Of a stretch of 64,000 nucleotides of DNA, positions 35,386 to 44,441 are shown piece by piece; within the stretch, counting starts at the first letter, position 1, and each line of letters begins with the position of its first letter. The notes under the pieces are model-generated. The model saw only the letters and a list, made by a program, of their open reading frames with translations. It was not told the DNA's origin and ran no database searches. The position numbers were made by a program, and so were the translations under genes. Source of the DNA: Trichomonas vaginalis G3 (Eukaryota; Parabasalia; Trichomonadida; Trichomonadidae); NCBI RefSeq assembly GCF_026262505.1, contig NC_067203.1, positions 10,540,001-10,604,000 on the forward strand, read 5' to 3'.

Positions 35386-35529
35386 AGGTTAGTTTACATA
35401 TGAACGTTTATTTTTACACATATATGCGTACATATGCGCGCCCGTATGGTGTCAGTTTTCTGTCACTTTTTTCATTGTGTCGGTGCCTGTAGCTGTAGGC
35501 TACAGGCGACGCACAATGTATACTGTACT
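35224..35529 (-). repeat. Right terminal inverted repeat of the Polinton (306 bp)
   Basis: Reverse complement of 11353-11658 with no difference that I can see. It covers the capsid 3' end (to 35385) and 144 bases beyond. Adjacent 35530-35535 AGAAAA is the target duplication. Confidence 0.95.
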
Positions 35530-35532
35530 AGA

Positions 35533-35781
35533 AAATTTGAAAAAATTCACAAATCTCGGTTTCTGAAAGAAAATGGCCTCTTAAACTTTGTGCATATATT
35601 CATCTATAAGACACATTGTATCCATATATTATTTAGCCAACACAACTTATCTGGTATCGAGAAAATTCAAAAAAAGCACAAAATTTGAAAAAATTCACAA
35701 ATCTCGGTTTCTGAAAGAAAATGGCCTCTTAAACTTTGTGCATATATTCATCTATAAGACACATTGTATCCATATATTTTT
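35533..35781. repeat. Two direct copies of a ~100-bp block, 148 bases apart
   Basis: AAATTTGAAAAAATTCAC starts at 35533 and 35681; about 100 bases are almost identical in each. This is the sequence that lay upstream of the MULE transposase before the Polinton inserted, so it is probably part of the MULE 5' region. Confidence 0.75.
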
Positions 35782-36164
35782 TGCTCATAAATGATCACTT
35801 CACTTCAATTTGATCGAAATTTTTGAATGCATTTTTCAATAAAGCACGTTTTTGCACAGTGACAAAGAATGAAACACTATATATTATTTCCATTTATTCA
35901 AACTTAGTCTCACAAAATTGAATACAATATCTGAAGGATATTTGAAGGTTATTCACAATTCGACTATTTTATTTGATAAAACTATTTTACATATATTACT
36001 CCTATTATAATAAATGAGCTTCATAAAAATTAACAATAGAAAAATTCATGAAAAGCTAATCTAAAAATATTCATCTTTTACTTAGAATACTTCAAATCAT
36101 ATAGAAATGTTCGAAAAAAAATTTTTTGAGGGTAGTGCATAAAATTCCCATTACAAATTTATCG
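35782..36164. other. AT-rich spacer
   Basis: Nothing recognised between the repeat block and the next element. Confidence 0.5.
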
Positions 36165-36170
36165 GTATAG

Positions 36171-39100
36171 CAGAGGTAGGGCAACGATAGGTCAAAAAGG
36201 CTTCTCTGATAGATTTCCTTGCCTTTTGGATATGCTATAATATATAGCCTAGCATGATAGGATATGATGTCAAAAGTTAGAACATAACTTAGGATCTTGA
36301 GAAAAATGAAAAACAAAAATTACATAAAAAAAGAAAAATTTTATCTAATTTGTTTTTTTGGACCGAATAAGTAATTTTATTGAATTTCAATACGACACAT
36401 AGATTTTATTATTAGTAATAAATATAATGGTTTACTATTAACAAGGAACCTAAACTAATGAAAATTTGATTTCAAATATTGTATATGATTATCATAGATT
36501 ACCAAAATATATTGCTATTTATGAGGATATAATATTGATTATTAGTAAATCGTATAAATTTAATAAATATACCATGAATATTGAATGAATTTCTTGATTC
36601 ATAGGGGTAAAACGCGCTTTTATATGATTTAGACAGAGAATTTATGAGATGTAAATAACACAATAAAGGTTATATTGAATATTTTCTAAAAATAAATCGA
36701 AATTATACAAAACAATACATTTATTCATTGAAACTACTTGGACAAATATGAAACAAGCATTCAGGCAATACTTTTGAGACTTCAACGCATCTGATAATTT
36801 TTATATAACTTCACCTCTTATGCTTAGAGTGGAGGTATTGAGATCGTATAAGTATAGATGAGCTCACATTCAGATATGATGTGTGAACTTCTGTTTTCAC
36901 TGCAATTTTGAATCAGAATAAACTCAAAACAAGAATAAAATGATATACTCACTCTCTAAATGTGTTCGAGATTTAAAGTTGTATGAATAAAACGATTCAT
37001 CTTTCGAAGCCTCCCATTTAATGAGAGACTTCGAAAGATGAATGTATTTATGTAGATGAAATACTATATATGACCATGTGTGATACTAAAGATATCAAAA
37101 TGTTCATTTTTAAGTGCAATAGAAGGGTTATCTCTCGTAAAATCTCAATTTAAGGAAGATTTAGAAAGAACTCCTTTCCTAAGTAGATAGTGTGTGGTTT
37201 CTGTCTTTTGGTTGATCAGGAACTATGAAATTAAGTCGGACAGAAAGAAGTTCTTTCCAAAACAGACTCCAAATGAGTTGTTCGAAAAGAACTTCCTTCT
37301 GTATATGGATAATTGTAGTTACCGCACTGAAGTATGTGATTGTGATGATGGAGTTCTCGATAAATCTAAAGTCGGATTAAGATTAATTGAAAACTCAAGT
37401 AATTCTTTGAAATCTTGTGTTGTCTGGCACTATAATAACCAAAGAATGAGAATATTATGTTGAATGATGAGTACGTGTGCTCGGCATTCGCCGAGCGAAT
37501 TGAGTTTAACGTACTATGAAAAGTGACAAATTTGGGCTTTTTTTCCTAGGGTTATGATCTCTTCCTTTCTGCTCAATACGACAGAAATGAAAGAATGAAT
37601 TTGTACTCCCTAATTGATTACTACAATCTGTATCTATCTTTAACATAGAATTAGCTGCATTGTGATTTATACTCCAGAATTATTCAATTTAGGATCAACC
37701 TCGTAAATTTTAATCATATTGCACCAATACTCCTACGTTGAGATAAGAACATGATTATACATACCAAAGCCCATATTAAAAATCAAAATTTAGCACCTCC
37801 ATTATGCAACCACATTATTCGTCGCAAATAAGTATATTTACGCATATTATGATGCATATTCACACAACTCGTATACATGAAAAGTTATTAAAATCAGACA
37901 AAATTATTGCAATAAGGAAAAAAAAACAACTTTTTATATATGTTAGTAATGAATTACAAATATTTCTACAAAGAATGCTCAATACTTCATATAATCTTCG
38001 AATATTTCTTATTACAAGTTAATACATTTTGACTCGAACATGATAAACAAAAGCTGACACGCTGATTACTACATTTATGAAAATATAGTACGTTTCCATT
38101 CATCTGTTTACTTGTTTTTGTTGGAATAAAATCATTTTTTTTCTTTCATGAAATAAGAATTTTGCTGCGAAAGCAATATCTCTAACAATAATTAATACAT
38201 TACGTCAACTCTGGAATGAGTATTTATCAAATATGATATCAAAATCAAAATTAGTTGTTTTTTATGAGTAAAAACGATGTAAATTGATTATTTGACTAAT
38301 TATCAAATACTTTGATTTTCCAAATTTTTTTCGAAATTGATTTTTTCATGTGAAAATTCAAATTGTTTAATTTCATTTTTGAAATTTTGAATTTTTTTGG
38401 AATTTTGAGTTGATCAATTCAGCAGAATTGATAATGCTATTGCTTTAGGGCATACCACAAGGTGATGAATAAAAGGTGAACATTAACAAATTATTTTAAA
38501 TCACAAATATCATCCTCATCAACTTTAATTCTAAAAAGAACTGTACTGAATTATGAAAATGCATGATTTACATTATTAAAATCTTTGAATGAAAATAGTA
38601 CAAGATAAGTTTTTATTCATTTTTAATTAGATTTCAACGAAAAACTACTCCATATTAAAATTTAAGTCGAGAAATCGTATTTTGTTCTTATTTGTTAGCA
38701 TTTTGTAGACATTCTAATCTTGAATTAATTTGTTACATGATATTATTAACAAATTTAACTGAAAAAATATGTTAATATGGAATAAACCATGATTATATAA
38801 GCTATCAATGCTATATATACATATGTAAAAGATTCATATTAACTCAATTAACAAAAATGATAGATTTTCATAATGGTTCAATCTAGGTTCGTCCGAAAAT
38901 TTTGATTTTTATATAGAAGACATAGTTTCATATACATAATTAAATTTTCAAACAAATTTGATCATACCATTTATTAAGCAGGATAGTATATTAATTACTA
39001 TCAGTATAAAAATATAAAAATGATTATATTTAATTATTGCATAATTTAGTCAAAGAGTTATAAGCCTCAAGTGATCGTTATCACCTTCAATGCACGTATA

Positions 39101-39566
39101 CTTTATTGATTCATAGATATTTAATCTATGTTTGACATGTTGTTGTCGTCATTCGTTTTGTTCCCATTCTTCCTAAGTTAGAATTAGAGAATACACCATC
39201 CACATCATCTAATTTGGTCCTCAGCGATAGATTGGTTCATTTTGGAGGAGTCCCATCAGACAGTTTTCGAGCACCAAATATCAAATTTTAATGTATACAA
39301 ATCTTTAGTGATTTATCTCTTTTATGATGAGTAAAAGGTTTCTGCTCATCAACATTTGATTTCCGACATATATGATTTCTAATTGCAATTATTTACTTTC
39401 TTTTTATAATCTAACTCTGTGACTCATACCATAAATTAATTATTGGAAAGTGTCAATATGTTTGGCACAACGCATGGCGGAAGATACCAAACCATGCAGG
39501 GAATATGATACGTTTAAGATCTCCGAACTTTTTTTCCAAAAATTTTCTATCGTTGCCCTACCTCTG
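36171..39566. mobile_element. Non-coding DNA transposon-like element, 3,396 bp
   Basis: Left end CAGAGGTAGGGCAACGATAG (36171-36190) is matched by its exact reverse complement at 39547-39566. The 6-bp direct repeat GTATAG lies outside each end (36165-36170 and 39567-39572). The interior is very AT-rich with no credible gene; the longest ATG frame is 89 codons (37194-37463) and unrecognised. Terminal CAGAGGT is hAT-like, but hAT elements duplicate 8 bases, so the family stays open. Ends 134 bases upstream of the HEAT-protein ATG. Confidence 0.7.
36995..37043. repeat. Perfect 15-bp hairpin inside the 3.4 kb element
   Basis: Arms ATTCATCTTTCGAAG (36995-37009) and CTTCGAAAGATGAAT (37029-37043) with a 19-base loop. 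May be a structural or transposition-related site, or a nested insertion end. Confidence 0.6.
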
Positions 39567-39689
39567 GTATAGCACAATTTTGAAAGAAAACCCGATGCAA
39601 AATTTCAACTCACTTTGCTCTTCTTCGTTGATACAAATAAAATTCCCGAATAAAAATTTTTTCTTAAATTAAATTTTGAATATTTTATC

Positions 39690-39695
39690 TCACTT
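39690..39695 (+). promoter_or_regulatory. Trichomonad initiator TCACTT
   Basis: TCACTTTCAATATG: Inr eleven bases before ATG 39701, giving a very short 5' UTR. Confidence 0.75.
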
Positions 39696-39700
39696 TCAAT

Positions 39701-42700
39701 ATGATTTCTTCATACGGAACAGTTCTCTTCCAAAAGACTATTGATGTCCTTGTTTCCCAACGTGTAACCGATAAACAACCTTTTATTGAATCGATTCTTC
39801 AGTCTCCAACAGTTGACGAATATATTTTAAAGATTTACGAGCGCTCTAACTCACTCGTTGATCAAGTTCAGGGCGAAAAGCTATTCCTTCTTGCTCTTCT
39901 TCTTACATCCAAGCATTATCCAGAAAGTGCTGAGAAGGCCACTGAATACCTTAACCAGATTGCCAAGTACACCAGAATCTTATCTAACTATGATGATTAC
40001 CAACTTTATAACGAAGTTTTCTTCGAACTTGTCACAAAGGCCAATCCAAACGACACCGAGATCACAAAACACCAGCTCACACTTGCCACTCTCTCCACAA
40101 AGACCCAACAGTATTGCGGCGATGCTGTCAAGCTCGCTTATGTTGAGTACCCACAGACAAGAGAGTCAGTTCACGCCCTTGCAATGGCCATTGAGAACCT
40201 TGACCTCAACCCAGAAGGCGGCTTAGAGTCTGAACTCAAGGCTATCATGCAGCACTTGACAAATCCAGAAGAACTTCTTGCCGACGTCAACAAATTCTTA
40301 CACTCCGAGACACAAGTCGATGTCGCTTTAGAGTTAATCCACAATCTTCTTGAGAAGGTCGATGCCGAAACGAAAGTTGCCATCTTCAAGAAGGTCACAC
40401 CAGAATTACCATACAAATTCTCTTCGTGCTCACCAAGAACTCTCATGTATATCGCTAAGATTCTCAACTTGATGCCAATCCCCGAAGAATATAACGAACT
40501 TGACAAGTTCAACATTGCAGTTCAGCTTAGCTTTGCCGCTCCAAACCTTTCAGGCGCTATTACATCATTCGATGACCCACTTGTCCCAATGCTCATCGAA
40601 TTCACACAAAAGCGCAAAGATGCACCAACATTTGAGATTGTTGTCAAGTCATTAGCTCCATATGGCGTAATTATCTACGCAGTCAACTTCGGCATCTTCG
40701 CTTCATATCCAGATGAGGTCAAGAACGCCCTTAAGGAACCAAAGTTCATTATCGAGGCAATTCACTACCTTCTTAAGAACAATGCTGTTACAGACGACAC
40801 AATCCAGATTGTTGCCGAAGCATACATCAACGCCCTTAAGTCTGATATCCTTAATGACGAGGAGCAGCTTAAGAAGTGCGTCGAAATTTTACCACAGTTG
40901 AACCAATTCCACGCAATTCTACTCAAGTTATTCCTTGAGAACTGCGCTTACATCAACAACGCCATTGTTGTCCGCAAGTTCTGCGAATTCCTGATCAAGT
41001 CAGAATTAGCTGCCTCAGAGCAATTCCCACTTGAGACAATCGGCACACTTGCCCGCTATCTCATCATTGACGAGGAGGATACACAGACAACAGCTACAGT
41101 TTCTAAGTTCCTTGGCATTCTTGCAAATATGGAGTCAATTCCATGCCCAACAACAGCAAACAACATTGCAACATACTACTGCTCAGAAGGCGACCGCATG
41201 GCCCAGTACCAGGCTTACCTTCTTAAGCAGGCCATCGCATTCCCGAACACAGGCTACGAAGCTCTTGCTGCTGGCACACCAAAGCTTACAGACAAGAACA
41301 CAACAATTCTTACAAAGAACATTGAGAACTCCTATGCCAACCAGAGACTTTACTCTCAATACTTCATCAGCCTTTCAAGAAACAACGTCACACAGGCACT
41401 TGAGCAGTTCAAGGTTGCCGTCAACGATGTTGTTCCAGCATTAATCCAATTCACAAAGCCACCACCACCGAAGGAATTCTACGATGCCGCCTTCTTTACA
41501 ATCCTTTGGCTCGTCCAGAACGTTGTCAAAGAGGAGAAGGATATCAAGCTTCTCTTTGCCATCACAAGGATCGCAATCCCAGGACCAGCCATGACCGACC
41601 AATGCGCTGATTCTGTCATCAAGACACTCAAGGCCCTCATTACTCTCAACAAGGGCAGCATTCCAGACAATGTTGTTAAAAAGATCCTTGACTCCTCATT
41701 CCCAGAGTTCATCCCAATCATGTTCGCTGCCATCGGAAAGGAGAGAATCGACGATGCAATCATCACAATCATCCAGCACGCAATGACAAAACCATTCGGC
41801 TACAACTACAGCGAGCAACTCCAGGCAATTCTCAATGCCGGCAAGAAAGCAAAGGTTCTCGAGCGCTTCTTCCAGAGATTCGCCAGACTCGCCGACAGAA
41901 ACGATTGCATCAAGTTGTTAGAACTCATGGCCGAGGTCGCCAAAGTTGCCAGACATCTTTCCATCCCATACACATCAACAAAGAATGACCACGAGTGGAT
42001 CGAGATCATCATCCCATACTCAATCCATGTTGATGAGAAGATCAGAGGCTACGCATTGACAATTCTCAAGAACGTCTACGAAGTTGGCTGCAGTGTCGAG
42101 ACATCCGGATTAGCCCACAGCGAGATCACAACAATTGTCCACACATTGTGGTCAGAGATTGTCAAGAGACTCGACAGAGACTGCATCTTAAGAGTTTTCA
42201 AGTTCTGCGCAAAGAACTTAGACAAGTCTGAAGCTGCTTCAATCTTTGCTGCTGCTGTCATTGATCACAGACCAGATTGCATCGATGAGAAGGACTTCGA
42301 CGCTCTCTTCCTTCTCGAGGCAAACACATTCATGTTCAACAACATCTTCGAGTCCCTCAAGAAGTATTCAGAGGACAACAAACGCAGAGTTGTTGCCAAG
42401 ATGTTCGCAATCGGATATCGCCCAATGACATTAAGTGTCTTCCGCGCAATGATCAAAGAACCTGATTTCGTCAAGGCCATCTTCATCGAAATCACAGCAC
42501 AACAGAACCACGACAAGTTCCTCGAGATCGTTGAGGCATTCTACGAGACATCAGAGTTCGATCCAGTCATCTTCCTCATTGTCTTGTCATTCTACTCAGT
42601 CCAGAAGCAGACAAGAAGGAAAGTCAAGGGATTACAGTCTCTCATGTCTTCTGTCCTCTCACAACAGATCATCAAGTCAACAATCATCAACCCACAGAAC

Positions 42701-43648
42701 TTGGCTATCGAAGACGACCTCCACCTCGCTCTCAAGGACATTGCATTCAAGACATACAACCTCTCTGTCGACCAGTTGAAGGCAATCGCAGAAAACGCTG
42801 AAGCCTATGTCAAGTCCGGTGAAGACATGACATCAATGACATTCGGCACATTGTTTGCCATCCTTGCAGCACAGTTCGCTGTTCTCAAGACAAACCAAGA
42901 CCTCTGCTTGACATTCTACAAGCTCTTCATCATGTCCATTGAGAACGCAACAACACACACTGCTGGATTCATCCTCGCCGCATTCAACCAAGTCACACAG
43001 GAAGACATCATCGAACAGATCTCACACGAGTACAAGCAGTCCATCATTGTCCATGCTGCTGCAGCTCTCGCAGAAACAGCTCTTTCTGAGAAGCACATCG
43101 ATGACAACTTGTCACTCATGTGCTGTGTCTTCTCTAAGTTCGATGAAAAGGCTGAAGTCGCAGAGAAGGTTTATGTCGCTCTCGATGCTGCTTCCAACAA
43201 GATCGCACACCGCAAGGATATGATGGAGGCACTCCTCACAATCTGCCACTTGCAGAAAGTCAAGTTCACAGAGAAGGGAATCGCCAGACCAGCTGCAATC
43301 CTCTTGCGCTGCTTCAGTGAGAGAAAGGACATCGCAGAGATTGCTTACAACATCCTTAAGGAGATCACAGAGAAGGAGACGGTTGAAGAAGTTATATTCG
43401 GAACATGCGAAAACATCGAACGCCTTCCAAATGTTGCTAACAACTGCGTACTCTCATGCACAGTTCCAATGATTACAGAGAGAACAATCGAAATCCTCCA
43501 CGCTTTGGCTAAGTTCCAGACAAGAATATACTCAAAGGCTGCTGGTTTCTATGAGAACCTCTACCCAATAGCATTCAAGGTTATCGAGGAAGGTGACGCT
43601 GAGCTCGTTGACAAGGCTACTTGCCTCCTCAAGTCTTTCGAAAAGTAA
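39701..43648 (+). CDS. Large HEAT/ARM-like helical repeat protein, 1,315 aa
   Basis: Helical pairs of about 38-45 residues run through the whole protein (for example LESELKAIMQHLTNPEELLA, FSSCSPRTLMYIAKILNLMP, SIPDNVVKKILDSSFPEFIP, HVDEKIRGYALTILKNVYEV), typical of HEAT/ARM solenoids used as scaffolds. No catalytic motif, signal peptide or membrane segment. Codon use is strikingly C-ending (ATC, GTC, AAG, GAG) and becomes more so towards the 3' end, unlike the AT-ending neighbours; this is typical of very highly expressed protist genes and creates long shadow frames. Specific family not recognised. Confidence 0.75.
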   Translation: MISSYGTVLFQKTIDVLVSQRVTDKQPFIESILQSPTVDEYILKIYERSNSLVDQVQGEKLFLLALLLTSKHYPESAEKATEYLNQIAKYTRILSNYDDYQLYNEVFFELVTKANPNDTEITKHQLTLATLSTKTQQYCGDAVKLAYVEYPQTRESVHALAMAIENLDLNPEGGLESELKAIMQHLTNPEELLADVNKFLHSETQVDVALELIHNLLEKVDAETKVAIFKKVTPELPYKFSSCSPRTLMYIAKILNLMPIPEEYNELDKFNIAVQLSFAAPNLSGAITSFDDPLVPMLIEFTQKRKDAPTFEIVVKSLAPYGVIIYAVNFGIFASYPDEVKNALKEPKFIIEAIHYLLKNNAVTDDTIQIVAEAYINALKSDILNDEEQLKKCVEILPQLNQFHAILLKLFLENCAYINNAIVVRKFCEFLIKSELAASEQFPLETIGTLARYLIIDEEDTQTTATVSKFLGILANMESIPCPTTANNIATYYCSEGDRMAQYQAYLLKQAIAFPNTGYEALAAGTPKLTDKNTTILTKNIENSYANQRLYSQYFISLSRNNVTQALEQFKVAVNDVVPALIQFTKPPPPKEFYDAAFFTILWLVQNVVKEEKDIKLLFAITRIAIPGPAMTDQCADSVIKTLKALITLNKGSIPDNVVKKILDSSFPEFIPIMFAAIGKERIDDAIITIIQHAMTKPFGYNYSEQLQAILNAGKKAKVLERFFQRFARLADRNDCIKLLELMAEVAKVARHLSIPYTSTKNDHEWIEIIIPYSIHVDEKIRGYALTILKNVYEVGCSVETSGLAHSEITTIVHTLWSEIVKRLDRDCILRVFKFCAKNLDKSEAASIFAAAVIDHRPDCIDEKDFDALFLLEANTFMFNNIFESLKKYSEDNKRRVVAKMFAIGYRPMTLSVFRAMIKEPDFVKAIFIEITAQQNHDKFLEIVEAFYETSEFDPVIFLIVLSFYSVQKQTRRKVKGLQSLMSSVLSQQIIKSTIINPQNLAIEDDLHLALKDIAFKTYNLSVDQLKAIAENAEAYVKSGEDMTSMTFGTLFAILAAQFAVLKTNQDLCLTFYKLFIMSIENATTHTAGFILAAFNQVTQEDIIEQISHEYKQSIIVHAAAALAETALSEKHIDDNLSLMCCVFSKFDEKAEVAEKVYVALDAASNKIAHRKDMMEALLTICHLQKVKFTEKGIARPAAILLRCFSERKDIAEIAYNILKEITEKETVEEVIFGTCENIERLPNVANNCVLSCTVPMITERTIEILHALAKFQTRIYSKAAGFYENLYPIAFKVIEEGDAELVDKATCLLKSFEK

Positions 43649-43709
43649 TCAACTTTATTCTATTCTTATTATTTTTTTCCCATCATTTTTTATTTTAAAA
43701 AATATTTTT

Positions 43710-44009
43710 TTAATCTTTTACATCATATTTGGCTTTGTTTCCAAAATTACCTGCTTTTGTATAGGATACTGCCCATTGGCCAGCAGGTACCCATGTTTTT
43801 GTCCTTGGATAAGGTTCCGCCAATAGACCAGGAATAACAGTGGCAGAATGCTCTTTTGTGGGATGAAAACAACAAGAATAAACTATTCCATTTTCAACTC
43901 CACCATAAAACATTCCACCACCTTCAATGTTGCAGCCAGATCCTGTAAAATCCTTACCAGTATCCTTGAGGAGTTCTGATAGGTCAACATTAATACCGAA
44001 TTCAACCAT
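43710..44009 (-). CDS. Small unknown protein, 99 aa
   Basis: MVEFGINVDLSELLKDTGKD to KAKYDVKD. Compact, glycine- and aromatic-rich, beta-looking (GCNIEGGGMFYGGVENGIVY, SATVIPGLLAEPYPRTKTWV, GQWAVSYTKAGNFGNKAKY). It recalls small beta proteins but no family is recognised. A TCATTTTT initiator abuts the ATG, which strongly supports it as a real gene. Tail to tail with the HEAT-protein gene, 61 bases apart. Confidence 0.65.
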   Translation of the reverse strand: MVEFGINVDLSELLKDTGKDFTGSGCNIEGGGMFYGGVENGIVYSCCFHPTKEHSATVIPGLLAEPYPRTKTWVPAGQWAVSYTKAGNFGNKAKYDVKD

Positions 44010-44017
44010 AAAAATGA
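44010..44017 (-). promoter_or_regulatory. Trichomonad initiator TCATTTTT
   Basis: On the minus strand TCATTTTT is directly followed by ATG 44009. Matches Inr consensus TCA(+1)PyT(T/A). Confidence 0.7.
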
Positions 44018-44441
44018 TTTGGCAAAATGTTTTTTTTTATAAATTTATAGTCCCAATTTTTTCAATTGAATTCAATTTTGAGAGTGAGTAGAAAATGAAA
44101 TTATATTTTCCTTACAAAATGAATTGATTTGATATATTATTTAATATTTCCTTTTTTTGTTGGAAAATGATTTTTTTTGTGAAAATTAGAAAAAAAATTG
44201 AGAACACACTTAGAGAAATTCTGCCATAATAAACAATGCACTGAAGCCAAATTTATACATAAACTTTCTCAGGACCATCTTGATATAAATTTAACAAAGA
44301 CACATATATATACATTGTTATGTTAAAAAATGGGGAGATTTGAGATAATCACACGCAAAGAAACTGTATTTCTAGTTTATACTTAATTTTTTTTAACAAC
44401 TGAATAATTTAAATAAACAAAATATAAATATAAGTAAAGCA
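44018..44441. other. Intergenic, nothing recognised
   Basis: AT-rich spacer with a short palindrome around TTCAATTGAATTCAATT near 44060. No gene seen. Confidence 0.5.

Larger units (their letters stand above)
11353..35529. mobile_element. Polinton/Maverick, 24,177 bp, looks whole
   Basis: Bounded by 306-bp terminal inverted repeats that read identical in both copies, beginning AGTACAGTATACATTG. The 6-bp target duplication AGAAAA is at 11347-11352 and 35530-35535. Parts present are protein-primed type DNA polymerase B, rve integrase, packaging ATPase, major capsid protein, a candidate penton/minor capsid protein, a spike, an adenine methyltransferase and about fifteen small proteins. Identical repeats, intact duplication and long open frames indicate a recent insertion. 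I count at most one or two doubtful spots. I did not recognise an adenovirus-type maturation protease. It is inserted into the 5' flank of a MULE remnant. Confidence 0.95.

Noticed and set aside
35434-35794. Frames over the right Polinton end and the 148-bp repeats
   Set aside because: They span the element boundary and tandem repeats; not genes.
37194-37463. 89-codon frame inside the 3.4 kb element
   Set aside because: No recognised motif, non-ATG extension and AT-rich codons; not enough to call a gene.
36171-39566. A second, shrunken Polinton
   Set aside because: The duplication length fits but termini differ from the Polinton ends and no Polinton gene remnant is visible.
40713-43223. Serine- and threonine-rich frames overlapping the HEAT gene on both strands
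   Set aside because: Shadows produced by strong C-ending codon bias of the real gene.
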